A stretch of 62,463 nt of DNA from an uncultured Eubacteriales bacterium (GCA_902795265.1 CADBKM010000001.1:92456-154918); one strand, 5' to 3'; positions 8,698-17,952 are shown, counted from the stretch's first letter. The notes: generated by a model from the sequence alone, not told the origin. Program-made: numbers and translations.

Positions 8698-9933
8698 ATG
8701 TCAAAGAAACTTGGTGGATTCAGAAGCATGTACAATGATTTTTACGGATCGGATGACGATTACTCAAAGATGATCAGAGAGAAAGAGCAGTTTGTCAGAG
8801 ATAAGGTCCGTCAGGTCTCGGAAAACATAAGTGTCGAGACAGAGGTCGCGACTGAGGAGTACGATCCGAAGCCGGTCGCTGTAGCGACGAGTCAGGATGC
8901 CGAAAAGCCGGAGGAACCTAAAGAACCTGAAAAATCCGGCATGGAGGAACTCAATGAGCTCATCGGCCTCAAAACGGTAAAACACGATGTCGAGGAACTT
9001 ATAGGGCTGGCTAAAGTGCGCAAGATGCGCGAAGAGAAGGGCATGAAGGCAGTGCCTGTCTCGCTGCACCTTGTGTTCTCAGGTAATCCGGGCACAGGCA
9101 AAACAACTGTCGCCAGGATACTGGCAAAGCTATACAAGGAGATAGGAATCCTCTCGGAAGGCCAGCTTGTAGAAACTGACCGCTCAGGTCTTGTTGCGGG
9201 CTATGTAGGCCAGACTGCCATAAAGACTCAGAAGAAAATACAGGAGGCAATGGGGGGCATTCTGTTCATTGATGAGGCGTATATGCTCAACCAGAAGGAC
9301 GAGAACTTCGGACAGGAAGCGATCGACACCATCCTTAAGGCGATGGAAGACCACCGCGACAAGTTTATCGTCATAGTTGCCGGTTACACAGAGCTCATGA
9401 AGGAGTTTGTCGAGAGCAATCCGGGACTCAAGTCGAGATTCAACAAATTCTTTGAATTCCCTGATTACACGGTTGAAGAGCTCCAGCAGATCTTTGAGCT
9501 GCAGTGCAAAAAATACCAGTACAAGCTGACCGAAGAGGCAGACAAGGCAGTCCGCGAGGAAATCATAAGACTGGAGTCGGAAAAGGGCGAAAACTTCGCT
9601 AATGCCAGAGAGGTGCGCAACCTCTTCGAGAAGATCATCACAAACCAGGCCGCAAGAGTCTCCGGTCTCGAAGAAGTGGACGAGGAGATGCTTTCAACCA
9701 TAACTATAGATGACCTCACAGATTCTTTCGAAGAAGAGCTGAAGGCCAGAGCCGTGAGAGAGGCTGAAATCACTGAGGCTCTGAAAGATATGGAAGAAAT
9801 GAAAAAGAAAGTTGAACCTTCCGCGGAGGAACGTGCCGGTGAGATAGTTGATCTTCTGAAAGAAATAGCAGAGGAGAACGACAAAGGAAAAAAGAAAAAA
9901 CCAAAAGTGAAAACACCTGTTATCAGACGCTGA
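8698..9933 (+). CDS. CbxX/CfxQ (SpoVK-like) AAA ATPase
   Basis: 411-residue AAA protein. Residues 1-80 are a charged, proline-rich linker region without recognised fold. The ATPase core follows: GMEELNELIGLKTVK, Walker A GNPGTGKT at 129-136, Walker B GILFIDEAY at 187-195, and sensor/arginine-finger region (NPGLKSRFNKFFEFPDY). The C-terminal helical lid (KGENFANAREVRNLFE) is followed by a long charged helix ending in a lysine-rich tail. Related proteins include sporulation protein SpoVK and Rubisco activase CbxX. The substrate here is unknown. It lies 18 bases after the aminopeptidase and 11 bases before a YitT gene. Confidence 0.9.
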   Translation: MSKKLGGFRSMYNDFYGSDDDYSKMIREKEQFVRDKVRQVSENISVETEVATEEYDPKPVAVATSQDAEKPEEPKEPEKSGMEELNELIGLKTVKHDVEELIGLAKVRKMREEKGMKAVPVSLHLVFSGNPGTGKTTVARILAKLYKEIGILSEGQLVETDRSGLVAGYVGQTAIKTQKKIQEAMGGILFIDEAYMLNQKDENFGQEAIDTILKAMEDHRDKFIVIVAGYTELMKEFVESNPGLKSRFNKFFEFPDYTVEELQQIFELQCKKYQYKLTEEADKAVREEIIRLESEKGENFANAREVRNLFEKIITNQAARVSGLEEVDEEMLSTITIDDLTDSFEEELKARAVREAEITEALKDMEEMKKKVEPSAEERAGEIVDLLKEIAEENDKGKKKKPKVKTPVIRR

Positions 9934-9944
9934 AAAGGAAAAAA

Positions 9945-10859
9945 ATGAAAAACATTTTGACGAGAAAGAATGCATTTGAATTTGCGCAGATGGTGCTCGG
10001 AAACGCCATCTGTGCTTTTTCGGTTACATGCTTCGCTCTTCCGTATGACATGGTCGTCAGCGGAATGAGCGGAATAGGAAGGATAGTGAACATACTGTCC
10101 GGAGTCAGTGTCAGCGCAGTTGTAGCTGTATTCAATATAATCCTGTTTATTATCGGCGCTCTTGTACTCGGCAAACGCTTTGCAGCCACGATAGCGCTCG
10201 GCACATTTGCGTTTCCTCTGTTCATGGGTATTTTTGAGCAGATGACTTCGCTGCATCACCTTGTAAATGAGCCTCTGCTCGCAGCCATATGCGCGGGCGT
10301 GCTCGATGGTGTTGGACTGGGTCTCGTGCTCAGACTCGGCGGCTCGACCGGAGGCATAGATGTTCCGGCAATGATACTGAACCGCAAGCTCGGCTGGAAG
10401 ATCGCCACAGTAATGTCGGGCATAGATATCGCCATATTCCTCCTGCAGATCCCGGTGACAGATACAGAGGGAATAATCCTGGGTATCCTGTATGCCCTCG
10501 TTTACGGTGTCGTCATGGATCGCATGATAGTTCTTGAGCAGGGCGGCTACCAGATAATGATCTGGACGGATAAGATTTCCGAGGTGAATGAGGAACTCCT
10601 CGAGATCGGATTCGGAACAACACTTATCAAAGCCCGCGGCGGCTATCTCAGAGAGGACAGGGAAGTGATACTCTGCGCAGCCAGCAACCGCAATTTCAAC
10701 AAGGTAAAACGTGCGGTCATGGCTATAGATAAAAGCGCCTTCATGACCATCACCAGCGTAAGCGAGGTGAACGGAAACGGCTTCACCTATATGCTGGACG
10801 ATGAGGAATATGTTCCTGATCTTAAAGAACGCCATGACGGACGAACGCTTACAAATTAG
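9945..10859 (+). CDS. YitT family membrane protein (DUF161 + DUF2179)
   Basis: 304-residue membrane protein. Residues about 1-190 contain five or six hydrophobic spans of the YitT_membrane (DUF161) type, with the family glycine-rich stretch LRLGGSTGGIDVPAMIL. The C-terminal soluble DUF2179 domain (about 215-290, RGGYLREDREVILCAASNRNF) resembles PII-like/ACT folds. Molecular function is unknown for the family; a transport role is often assumed. The start follows AAAAGGAAAAAA 3' of the AAA gene. It ends shortly before the clpB regulatory region. Confidence 0.9.
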   Translation: MKNILTRKNAFEFAQMVLGNAICAFSVTCFALPYDMVVSGMSGIGRIVNILSGVSVSAVVAVFNIILFIIGALVLGKRFAATIALGTFAFPLFMGIFEQMTSLHHLVNEPLLAAICAGVLDGVGLGLVLRLGGSTGGIDVPAMILNRKLGWKIATVMSGIDIAIFLLQIPVTDTEGIILGILYALVYGVVMDRMIVLEQGGYQIMIWTDKISEVNEELLEIGFGTTLIKARGGYLREDREVILCAASNRNFNKVKRAVMAIDKSAFMTITSVSEVNGNGFTYMLDDEEYVPDLKERHDGRTLTN

Positions 10860-10886
10860 CGGTTTATGCAAAATAATAAATATTTG

Positions 10887-10913
10887 TTAGCACTCTCTTT
10901 AAGGGAGTGCTAA
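10887..10913 (+). promoter_or_regulatory. CIRCE operator (HrcA binding site) upstream of clpB
   Basis: Perfect match to the CIRCE inverted repeat: TTAGCACTC, nine bases, GAGTGCTAA. In Bacillota the HrcA repressor binds this element to control class I heat-shock genes. Here it lies just upstream of the best promoter for clpB, so HrcA control of clpB is expected. Confidence 0.95.
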
Positions 10914-10920
10914 ATTTTTG

Positions 10921-10949
10921 TTTACAAACGTTGAAACTTGTGCTATTTT
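10921..10949 (+). promoter_or_regulatory. Probable clpB promoter
   Basis: -35 TTTACA (10921-10926), 17-base spacer, -10 TATTTT (10944-10949) preceded by TGC, an extended -10. The CIRCE element ends 7 bases upstream of the -35 box, leaving a leader of about 50 bases before the ATG at 11007. Confidence 0.55.
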
Positions 10950-11006
10950 TGTTTTGGAAAAATTCATGAGCTAATAAATCTTCCCAAAAACAGGAGGTGC
11001 AAATAT

Positions 11007-13604
11007 ATGAATATCGAAAAATATACACAGAATGCTCAGCAGGTTGTAATGGACTGCCAGAACATCGCGGTTGAAATGGGTAACCAGATGGTAGACGGCG
11101 AGCACATACACCTTGCTCTGCTCAGACAGAAAGACGGGCTGATCCCTAAACTACTTCAGTCGATGGGTGTGAACATCATTGCCATGACAAAAGACGTCCA
11201 GGCCGAGGTCGATAAGATCCCTAAAGTCTCGGGAGGCGGTGACGGCATGTACGGCACACGCAGGTTCAACAAGATCTTCATGGATGCTGAGGCTGCGGCG
11301 GATCAGTTCAAAGACGAATTCGTGAGCGTGGAGCATATCTATCTGGCGCTTCTCGGTGAGAAGGGAACACCGAGTGAGAGAATATTCCTCAGATATGGTG
11401 TTACAAAAGAAAAATTCCTCGAGGCGCTCACAAAGGTGAGAGGCAATCAGAGGATCACAAGCCAGAATCCGGAGGATAATTATGAGGCTCTTGCAAAGTA
11501 TGGCAGAGATCTTGTCGAAATGGCAAGGGCAGGAAAGCTAGACCCGGTAATCGGCAGGGATGCCGAGATCAGGCACGTGGTGCAGATTCTTTCAAGGCGT
11601 ACAAAAAACAACCCGGTGCTGATCGGTGAGCCTGGCGTCGGTAAGACGGCTGTTGTAGAAGGACTCGCGCAGAGAATACTTGCGGGCGATGTGCCTGAAG
11701 GCCTTAAAGACAAAACTGTATATGCGCTCGACATGGGTGCGCTTATAGCCGGTGCTAAGTTCAGGGGAGAATTCGAGGAAAGACTCAAAGCTGTCCTGAA
11801 CGAGATCGAAAAATCCGAAGGCAGAATTATCCTTTTCATTGATGAGATTCATAATATCGTCGGTGCCGGAGCTGCCGAGGGTGCGATGGATGCAGGCAAT
11901 CTGCTGAAGCCAAAGCTGGCGAGAGGCGAACTGCACTGCATCGGTGCGACTACTCTTGACGAGTACAGAAAGTACATTGAGAAGGATGCCGCACTCGAAA
12001 GAAGATTCCAGAAGGTACTGGTGGATCAGCCAAGTGTAGAGGATACAATCTCGATCCTGCGTGGCCTGAAAGAGAAGTTTGAAATCCATCACGGTGTAAG
12101 GATCACCGACAGCGCTCTTATCGCTTGCGCTACTCTGTCAGACAGATACATCAGCGACAGATTCCTTCCTGACAAGGCCATCGACCTTATGGATGAGGCT
12201 GCTGCACGCATCCGTACCGAGATCGACAGCATGCCTGCAGAGCTCGATGAGATCTCAAGAAAGATCACACAGCTCGAGATTGAGAAGCAGGCGCTGGCAA
12301 AAGAAGAGGACAAGGGTTCCAAGGCAAGGCTCGAGATACTTGAGAAAGAGCTGGCAGAACTCAAGGACAAGAGCGCCGGAATGAGAGCTCAGTGGGAGAA
12401 TGAGAAGTCAGAGATACTCGAGGCAAAGAATCTCAAGCAGCAGATCGAAGATATAAGGCTCGAGATAGAAGATGCCGAGAGGCATGCAGACTATGAAAAG
12501 GGAGCCCAGCTGAAGTACGGCGTACTTCCTGATCTCGAAAAGCAGCTCGAAGAAAAGAAGGCGGCTGCAGATAAGAGAGAAGAGGAGAGACTGCTCCAGG
12601 AGGAAGTCACTGAAGACGAGATCGCCGAGGTCATCTCGGGCTGGACAGGCATCCCTGTGAGCAAGCTGGTCGAGACAGAGCGCGATAAACTCCTCAGATT
12701 GCCTGATATCCTGCACAAAAGGGTAATCGGACAGGAAGAGGGCGTACAAGCCGTCTCAGAGGCAATACTGCGCGCCAGAGCGGGTCTCAAGGACGAGAAC
12801 AGACCGATCGGATCGTTCATTTTCCTCGGACCTACCGGCGTCGGCAAGACCGAACTGGCCAAGGCTCTTTCGGAATCGCTGTTCGACAGCGAACGCAACA
12901 TGATAAGAATCGATATGTCAGAGTACATGGAGAAGCACTCAGTATCCAGACTGGTAGGAGCGCCTCCGGGGTATGTAGGCTACGATGAAGGCGGACAGCT
13001 GACCGAGGCGGTGCGCCGCAAGCCTTACAGCGTCATCCTGTTCGATGAGATCGAAAAGGCTCATCCTGATGTGTTCAACATACTGCTCCAGCTGCTCGAT
13101 GACGGACGTCTTACGGACAACCAGGGCCGTACGGTGGATTTCAAGAACACCATAGTCATCATGACATCAAATATCGGAAGCGCCGATCTTATTGACAACA
13201 TGAAGGACGACGGCACTATCGACCCTGAAGTGGAGAAGTCGGTAATGGCACAGCTCAGGGCCGGATTCAGACCTGAATTCCTGAACCGTATCGATGATAT
13301 CATCCTCTTCAGTCCGCTCACCAAGGACCAGATCAAGGGTATAATCAGGCTCTCGTTCAACGACATAGCCGAAAGACTCAAAAACAAAGACATCGCTCTT
13401 GAGGTAACTGACAGGGCTCTCGAGTTCATCGCCGATGAGGCTTACGATCCGCACTACGGAGCAAGGCCTATAAAGCGCTACCTGCAGCAGCATGTCGAGA
13501 CTGAGATCGCCGACGGCATCATCAGGGGTAACATTCTTGACGGTCAGTCGCTGATTTGTGACTCAGATGGAGAGAAATTGATATATAATCAGAAAGAGGC
13601 ATAA
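11007..13604 (+). CDS. clpB: ATP-dependent chaperone ClpB
   Basis: Cytoplasmic hexameric disaggregase that works with DnaK. About 865 residues: N-terminal Clp_N repeats ([14 protein letters not shown]... and [10 protein letters not shown]...), first AAA domain with Walker A GEPGVGKT and [12 protein letters not shown], the ClpB middle coiled coil (about 400-525, rich in E/K), second AAA domain with GPTGVGKTE and [14 protein letters not shown], and the C-terminal D2-small domain ([18 protein letters not shown]). The start is the ATG at 11007, 11 bases after CAGGAGGTG; an in-frame upstream extension to 10938 lies in the promoter and is rejected. CIRCE control is visible. A terminator follows at 13660. 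Confidence 0.97.
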   Translation: MNIEKYTQNAQQVVMDCQNIAVEMGNQMVDGEHIHLALLRQKDGLIPKLLQSMGVNIIAMTKDVQAEVDKIPKVSGGGDGMYGTRRFNKIFMDAEAAADQFKDEFVSVEHIYLALLGEKGTPSERIFLRYGVTKEKFLEALTKVRGNQRITSQNPEDNYEALAKYGRDLVEMARAGKLDPVIGRDAEIRHVVQILSRRTKNNPVLIGEPGVGKTAVVEGLAQRILAGDVPEGLKDKTVYALDMGALIAGAKFRGEFEERLKAVLNEIEKSEGRIILFIDEIHNIVGAGAAEGAMDAGNLLKPKLARGELHCIGATTLDEYRKYIEKDAALERRFQKVLVDQPSVEDTISILRGLKEKFEIHHGVRITDSALIACATLSDRYISDRFLPDKAIDLMDEAAARIRTEIDSMPAELDEISRKITQLEIEKQALAKEEDKGSKARLEILEKELAELKDKSAGMRAQWENEKSEILEAKNLKQQIEDIRLEIEDAERHADYEKGAQLKYGVLPDLEKQLEEKKAAADKREEERLLQEEVTEDEIAEVISGWTGIPVSKLVETERDKLLRLPDILHKRVIGQEEGVQAVSEAILRARAGLKDENRPIGSFIFLGPTGVGKTELAKALSESLFDSERNMIRIDMSEYMEKHSVSRLVGAPPGYVGYDEGGQLTEAVRRKPYSVILFDEIEKAHPDVFNILLQLLDDGRLTDNQGRTVDFKNTIVIMTSNIGSADLIDNMKDDGTIDPEVEKSVMAQLRAGFRPEFLNRIDDIILFSPLTKDQIKGIIRLSFNDIAERLKNKDIALEVTDRALEFIADEAYDPHYGARPIKRYLQQHVETEIADGIIRGNILDGQSLICDSDGEKLIYNQKEA

Positions 13605-13626
13605 GTGAAGTAAACAGGGAAAGGCC

Positions 13627-13809
13627 GTGGACAGAAAACAAATCGCGTATGGTGATATGAAAACGTTCCTGCACTCAGGTGTGCTGGGAACGTTTTTATT
13701 TGTCTCATACCTTTGCATGGTGCTTGGCTGCGGAGTGCTGGTATTCATAGGAGTATGGATCACGGTCAGGCCAAAAAACGACAAGAGGGTAACACAAAAT
13801 GCAGACTAA
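13627..13809 (+). CDS. Possible 60-residue membrane peptide overlapping the MFS gene start (doubtful)
   Basis: GTG-started frame of 60 codons behind GGGAAAGG, with one hydrophobic span (FLFVSYLCMVLGCGVLVFIG) and a charged tail, overlapping the MFS start by 11 bases. Against it, the clpB terminator hairpin (13660-13697) lies inside its first third, so the coding pattern may be an accident. A shorter form from the ATG at 13717 is also possible. No family recognised. Confidence 0.3.
   Translation: MDRKQIAYGDMKTFLHSGVLGTFLFVSYLCMVLGCGVLVFIGVWITVRPKNDKRVTQNAD
13660..13697 (+). terminator. Terminator of clpB
   Basis: Perfect 10-bp stem AAAACGTTCC / GGAACGTTTT with an inner GCAC/GTGC helix, continuing into TTTTTATTTG, 56 bases after the clpB stop. 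It is a strong factor-independent terminator. Confidence 0.88.
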
Positions 13810-15049
13810 ACTCAGCAGCAAATTCTGGGCAGCCATGATCATATTCGGCCTTATGGGCCAGGTGGCATGGGTAGTCGAAAACATGTATTTCAACGTGTTC
13901 ATCTATAAGATGTTCAATGCGGAGCCGGCAGACATATCCGCGATGGTTATGGCAAGCGCCGTAACGGCAGCTCTTACGACGATCATCATGGGAGCTGTAT
14001 CCGATAAGGTCGGCAGGCGCAAGGCTTTCATGAGCGTCGGATATATCATCTGGGGCGTAAGCATAATAAGCTTCGCGTACATAAAGAGCATAATGCTTAC
14101 CATAGTGATGGACTGCGTGATGACGTATTTCGGATCTACAGCCAATGACGCCGCGTACAACGCGTGGCTGACTGACAGGGGAGATTCGGGCAACAGGGGA
14201 AAGATCGAAGGAGTAAACTCAATGATGCCTCTGGTGGCGATCCTGGTGGTATTCGGAGGGTTCATGAGCTTTGACCTGAACACCCACGAGGCCTGGACCA
14301 CGATCTACTACATCATAGGTATAGCAACAACACTGATAGGCATAGCAGGGTGGTTCCTGATAGAAGAGGCCCCGGGTCTCAGAAAAACCGAGGAGAGCCT
14401 GGGAGATACTCTCGCATACAGTTTCAGGCCGTCTGTCGCAAGGCAAAACCGCACTCTCTATGTGACACTTGCGTGCTTTGCCGTGTTCAACATATCGATC
14501 CAGATATTCATGCCATATCTCATCATTTATTATGAGCAGACTCTCGGACTCGATAATTACGTCCTTATATTCGCACCTGCGATACTGATAGCCGCTGCCG
14601 TTACCGTCTTTTACGGAAGGCTTTATGACCGCGCGGGTTTCATGAAGAGCATCATACCGGTGTGTTTCATACTGCTGGCTGGTTACGCCATACTGTACTT
14701 CACGCGGGCACAGGCAGCGGGGCAGGCATTCGCAGGATCGCTCCTTATGATGATCGGTTATCTGGCGGGGATGTCTGTTTTCGGAGCCATGATCAGAGAT
14801 AATATCCCGGCAGGGCGAGCAGGGCAGTTTCAGGGAGTCAGGATAATCGGGCAGGTCTTTGTGCCGGGACTCATCGGGCCTGCAATTGGGGCGTGGATAT
14901 TAAGAGACGCAGATGTTATAGTTAATGGAGACGGAACGGAATCGTTCCTTCCGGATAAGGGTATCTGGTCTGCGGCAGCCGCAGTGATAATCGTACTGTT
15001 CGTGCTGCTGATGCTGACAAAAAATAGCAGAAAGGAGATCTCAAAATGA
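13799..15049 (+). CDS. MFS transporter (SLC45/GPH-like)
   Basis: 416-residue 12-span transporter of the major facilitator superfamily, inner membrane. It shows the MFS loop motif after the second span (GAVSDKVGRRKAFMSVGY) and a second-half equivalent (GRLYDRAGFMKSI). The closest impression is the SLC45-like MFS group also found near sugar genes. Substrate is not readable. Its 3' end overlaps ridA by 4 bases, and an 8-oxoguanine-deaminase-like gene follows, so a purine or related heterocycle is a reasonable guess, not a demonstrated one. Start ATG after AGAGGGTAACAC. Confidence 0.85.
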   Translation: MQTKLSSKFWAAMIIFGLMGQVAWVVENMYFNVFIYKMFNAEPADISAMVMASAVTAALTTIIMGAVSDKVGRRKAFMSVGYIIWGVSIISFAYIKSIMLTIVMDCVMTYFGSTANDAAYNAWLTDRGDSGNRGKIEGVNSMMPLVAILVVFGGFMSFDLNTHEAWTTIYYIIGIATTLIGIAGWFLIEEAPGLRKTEESLGDTLAYSFRPSVARQNRTLYVTLACFAVFNISIQIFMPYLIIYYEQTLGLDNYVLIFAPAILIAAAVTVFYGRLYDRAGFMKSIIPVCFILLAGYAILYFTRAQAAGQAFAGSLLMMIGYLAGMSVFGAMIRDNIPAGRAGQFQGVRIIGQVFVPGLIGPAIGAWILRDADVIVNGDGTESFLPDKGIWSAAAAVIIVLFVLLMLTKNSRKEISK

Positions 15050-15414
15050 AGGTAATCGCAACTGATAAGGCACCGGGCGCAATCGGACCATATTCACAGG
15101 GATTCATCGCAAATGGTTTTGTATATACATCCGGTCAGATCCCGGTAGACCCTGCAACAGGCGAAGTTCCTGAGGGCATCGCGGCACAGGCTCATCAGAG
15201 CTGCAAGAATGTCGGCGCTCTGCTCGAAGAAGCCGGTTCGGGATTCGATAAAGTAATAAAGACTACATGCTTCCTCGCTGACATGGGTGACTTCGGTGCA
15301 TTCAACGAAGTGTATGCTGAGTATTTCACTTCAAAGCCTGCAAGAAGCTGCGTGGCAGTAAAGGCGCTTCCGAAGGGAGTTCTTTGCGAGATAGAAGCTA
15401 TAGCTGAGGCATAA
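15046..15414 (+). CDS. ridA: RidA family reactive enamine/imine deaminase
   Basis: 122-residue YjgF/YER057c/UK114 protein. RidA hydrolyses reactive 2-aminoacrylate-type enamines made by PLP enzymes to keto acids and ammonia. Family landmarks: AIGPYSQG near residue 13, YTSGQIPVDP, and the carboxylate-binding Arg in KPARSCVAVKALPKG, with the final EIEAIA. This Arg marks the enzymatically active RidA subgroup. Overlaps the MFS gene (ATGA) and is followed 17 bases later by an amidohydrolase; RidA-like proteins are often partnered with catabolic deaminases. Confidence 0.95.
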   Translation: MKVIATDKAPGAIGPYSQGFIANGFVYTSGQIPVDPATGEVPEGIAAQAHQSCKNVGALLEEAGSGFDKVIKTTCFLADMGDFGAFNEVYAEYFTSKPARSCVAVKALPKGVLCEIEAIAEA

Positions 15415-15431
15415 AAAGGGGTGTGGACGAT

Positions 15432-16790
15432 ATGAGAACATTATCGGTAAATAATATCCGTTCTCTCGTATCGTGCGACGGCAAAGATACGGTATTTGAG
15501 AACGTGAACCTGTACTGCGTGGACGGGCTCATAACGTATATAGGCCCGGAAAAACATGAAGCTGATACTGTCATCGACGCTACAGGAATGCTCTGCTACC
15601 CGGGTCTTGTGAATGCGCATCACCATCTTTATCAGGTATTTTCGCGCAATCTCGAGAAGGTGCAGAACATGGAGCTGTTTGACTGGCTCAAAACACTTTA
15701 CGAGATCTGGAAAAACCTCAACGAAGATACAGTCTATCTGTCATCTCTGACAGGCATGGGCGAGCTCATGAAAAACGGCTGCACTACGGTATTCGACCAT
15801 CACTACGTGTTCCCTGCAGGTGCCGGCGATCTTATCGGCGCCCAGGCGGCTGCGGCGGACAAGCTGGGTGTAAGAATGCATTTTTCGCGCGGCTCAATGG
15901 ATCTGTCCGTAAAGGACGGAGGGCTGCCTCCTGACAGCGTGGTCCAGACTGTAGATGAGATAATGAAGGACAGCATCGATCTCATCGATAAATATCACGA
16001 CAGATCGTTCCAGTCGAAGCGGCGCATCGCGCTTGCGCCTTGCTCGCCGTTCTCGGTGTCTGAAGATCTGCTGCGTGAATCCGCGATCCTCGCCAGAGAG
16101 AAGGGCGTTCGCCTGCACACACATCTGTGTGAGACAAAAGACGAAGAAAACTACATGATCGAACGCGAGGGAGTCAGGCCTCTTGCGTACATGGAAAGAG
16201 TAGGGTGGATAGGCGACGACGTCTGGTATGCCCACGGCATACACTTCAACGACGAAGAGCTTAAACTCCTTGCCGAAACAGGAACCGGCGTATGCCACTG
16301 CCCGATCTCCAACATGAAGCTTTCATCGGGCATAGCACGCATACCTGAGATGCTCGAAATGGGCATACCTGTGGGACTCGGCGTAGACGGATCCGCGTCG
16401 AACGACGGCTCCGACATGCTCGAAGAGCTGCGTGTCGGATTCCTTCTGCACAGGCTGAACTCCAGCCGTAAGGCTCCGACGGGCTACGATATGCTCAAGA
16501 TCGCGACGATGGGATCTGCAAGACTTCTCGGCAGAGAGAAGGAGATAGGCTCCATCGAGACCGGCAAGTGCGCTGACTTCTTCCTCGTTGATTCGGAGCG
16601 CCTCGAACTGGTAGGTGCATGTTATGACCCGAAATCAGTGCTCGGCACTGTAGGGCTCAGAGGAGCTGTTGACTACACAGTTGTAGATGGTGAGGTCACA
16701 GTGGAACACGGCACTATAACAGGCGTTGATGAGGAAAAGATCGTGGCCGATTCAAAGAAGGAACTCGCGAGATATCTCGCCGACCTTTAG
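15432..16790 (+). CDS. 8-oxoguanine deaminase-like amidohydrolase
   Basis: About 452-residue zinc amidohydrolase of the AtzB/TrzN/8-oxoguanine deaminase subfamily. Metal ligands and signatures: HHHLYQ (GLVNAHHHLYQVF), the SRGSMD...GGLPPD substrate loop characteristic of 8-oxoguanine deaminases, HTHLCET, YAHGIHF, and the GVDGSASNDGSDM block. The reaction would be hydrolytic deamination of 8-oxoguanine (to urate) or a related purine. ATG 15432 is preferred because AAGGGGTG lies at suitable distance; GTG 15423 is an alternative. Operon with ridA and an MFS transporter. Other heterocycle substrates (isocytosine type) are possible. Confidence 0.85.
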   Translation: MRTLSVNNIRSLVSCDGKDTVFENVNLYCVDGLITYIGPEKHEADTVIDATGMLCYPGLVNAHHHLYQVFSRNLEKVQNMELFDWLKTLYEIWKNLNEDTVYLSSLTGMGELMKNGCTTVFDHHYVFPAGAGDLIGAQAAAADKLGVRMHFSRGSMDLSVKDGGLPPDSVVQTVDEIMKDSIDLIDKYHDRSFQSKRRIALAPCSPFSVSEDLLRESAILAREKGVRLHTHLCETKDEENYMIEREGVRPLAYMERVGWIGDDVWYAHGIHFNDEELKLLAETGTGVCHCPISNMKLSSGIARIPEMLEMGIPVGLGVDGSASNDGSDMLEELRVGFLLHRLNSSRKAPTGYDMLKIATMGSARLLGREKEIGSIETGKCADFFLVDSERLELVGACYDPKSVLGTVGLRGAVDYTVVDGEVTVEHGTITGVDEEKIVADSKKELARYLADL

Positions 16791-16825
16791 GCTGGTGACA
16801 CCATGAACTGAATATCCTGATAACA

Positions 16826-16857
16826 AAGAAACCGGCTGCCGAAGCAACCGGTTTCTT
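16826..16857. terminator. Bidirectional terminator between the amidohydrolase and birA
   Basis: Perfect stem AAGAAACCGG / CCGGTTTCTT with A run on one side and T-rich sequence on the other, placed between two convergent genes. Confidence 0.85.
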
Positions 16858-16872
16858 ATTTATTTGTTCTGT

Positions 16873-17847
16873 TTATATTCTTATGCTGACTTCGCCCGAT
16901 CTGAGCACTTCCACCGTGCCGTCTTCGTAGACTACTTTGAGTCCGAATGTGTTATCTATGCCGAGAACGTGGGCTTTGATCTGCTCTTTGCCCTTATGGA
17001 TGGTGACATCTCTGCCGGTGACCATAGAGCGCTTTATATATTCTGATGAATAAGGAGTGTCAGGGAGTTCTTTGTAGTAAGCCATGAAACGGTTCAGGAC
17101 TTCTGCTGCAAGTCTGTTCTTAAGGCCTGTTTTAGGCTCGTCGAATACCCGGCCGGCAATATCTGCGATCGCTGAAGGGAAGCCTTCAGACGGTTCGTAG
17201 GCATTGATCCCGATACCTATTATCACGCACTCGAGATTTCTGTCCTGTATACCATATGACGCTTCAGATAGTATACCGCAAACTTTTTTGCCGTTAACAT
17301 ATATGTCGTTGACCCACTTGATCTCAGCTTTCTTATCTGATACAGCCTCGATCGCCTCGCTTACAGCAGCAGCAGTCATAGTGGTGAAGTGCAGGACCTG
17401 ATCCTCCGTAAGCCCAACCGGCCTGAGCAGTATGCTCATATATATGCCGCTGTCGGCAGGGGAGAAGAAGGCCTTGCCTCTGCGGCCTCTGCCCGCGCTC
17501 TGCGAACCTGCAATAGCCACATAACCTTCTTTTTCGCCTTCGGCTGCTTTCTCGATGCAGACCGTATTGGTGGAATCGACTCTGACAAAAACCTCAGGCC
17601 TGAGACAGCTGCCGTTTTCGTCAAGATAGCTGCGGATGCCGCGTACTGTCAGAACGTCAGCTTCTTTATCAAGACAGTAACCTCTGTTTGTTACAGCCTT
17701 GATATTATAGCCTTCGCTCTGCAGTTTCTTAACGGCCTTCCATACGGCGGTTCTCGAAATATTCAGTTCTTCGGCTATTTTTTCGCCGGATATGAAAAAA
17801 CCCTTGTTTTTTTCAAACAAAGCAAGGACTGTGTCCTTCGTACTCAT
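16873..17847 (-). CDS. birA: Biotin operon repressor / biotin--protein ligase BirA
   Basis: 324 residues. It activates biotin to biotinyl-AMP and attaches it to the carboxylase biotin carrier. The N-terminal winged helix (about 1-60, GEKIAEELNISRTAVWKAVKKL) makes it the bifunctional, DNA-binding type that can also repress biotin genes. Ligase motifs: DSTN at 91-94, GRGRRGK at 119-125, KWVNDIYVNGKKVCGIL from 177, and a C-terminal SH3-like domain. Transcribed toward the preceding operon and divergent from the U32 peptidase. No biotin genes lie in this window. Confidence 0.96.
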   Translation of the reverse strand: MSTKDTVLALFEKNKGFFISGEKIAEELNISRTAVWKAVKKLQSEGYNIKAVTNRGYCLDKEADVLTVRGIRSYLDENGSCLRPEVFVRVDSTNTVCIEKAAEGEKEGYVAIAGSQSAGRGRRGKAFFSPADSGIYMSILLRPVGLTEDQVLHFTTMTAAAVSEAIEAVSDKKAEIKWVNDIYVNGKKVCGILSEASYGIQDRNLECVIIGIGINAYEPSEGFPSAIADIAGRVFDEPKTGLKNRLAAEVLNRFMAYYKELPDTPYSSEYIKRSMVTGRDVTIHKGKEQIKAHVLGIDNTFGLKVVYEDGTVEVLRSGEVSIRI

Positions 17848-17934
17848 TTTCTCCTCTCTCCTTGGATCCCGGACACCCTTCCGGACTCTTACATGATTTT
17901 AGTTTAATACCGCGTTAAAGCATTATCAAGACTG

Positions 17935-17952
17935 TTGACAATGTGATTGTCA
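17935..17952 (+). promoter_or_regulatory. Palindromic operator overlapping a -35 box upstream of the U32 peptidase
   Basis: TTGACAATGTGATTGTCA contains a perfect 7-bp inverted repeat (TGACAAT / ATTGTCA, 3-base centre). Its left arm is also a consensus -35 TTGACA; a -10-like TACAAA follows at 17958-17963, 17 bases on. The arms do not match the known BirA operator. The regulator is unknown. The rest of 17848-18013 holds the divergent upstream regions of birA and the peptidase. Confidence 0.5.

Noticed and set aside
9465-10871. 468-codon open frame on the minus strand
   Set aside because: It lies antisense to the AAA ATPase end and the whole YitT gene, both of which have clear family motifs; the antisense protein is composition-biased with no motif.
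10938-11006. Upstream extension of ClpB
   Set aside because: The added residues come from the promoter region; ATG 11007 has the ribosome site and begins with the standard MNIEKYT.
17935-17952. BirA operator
   Set aside because: Known BirA sites are GTTAAC-type arms with a long spacer; this repeat has different arms and a 3-base centre.
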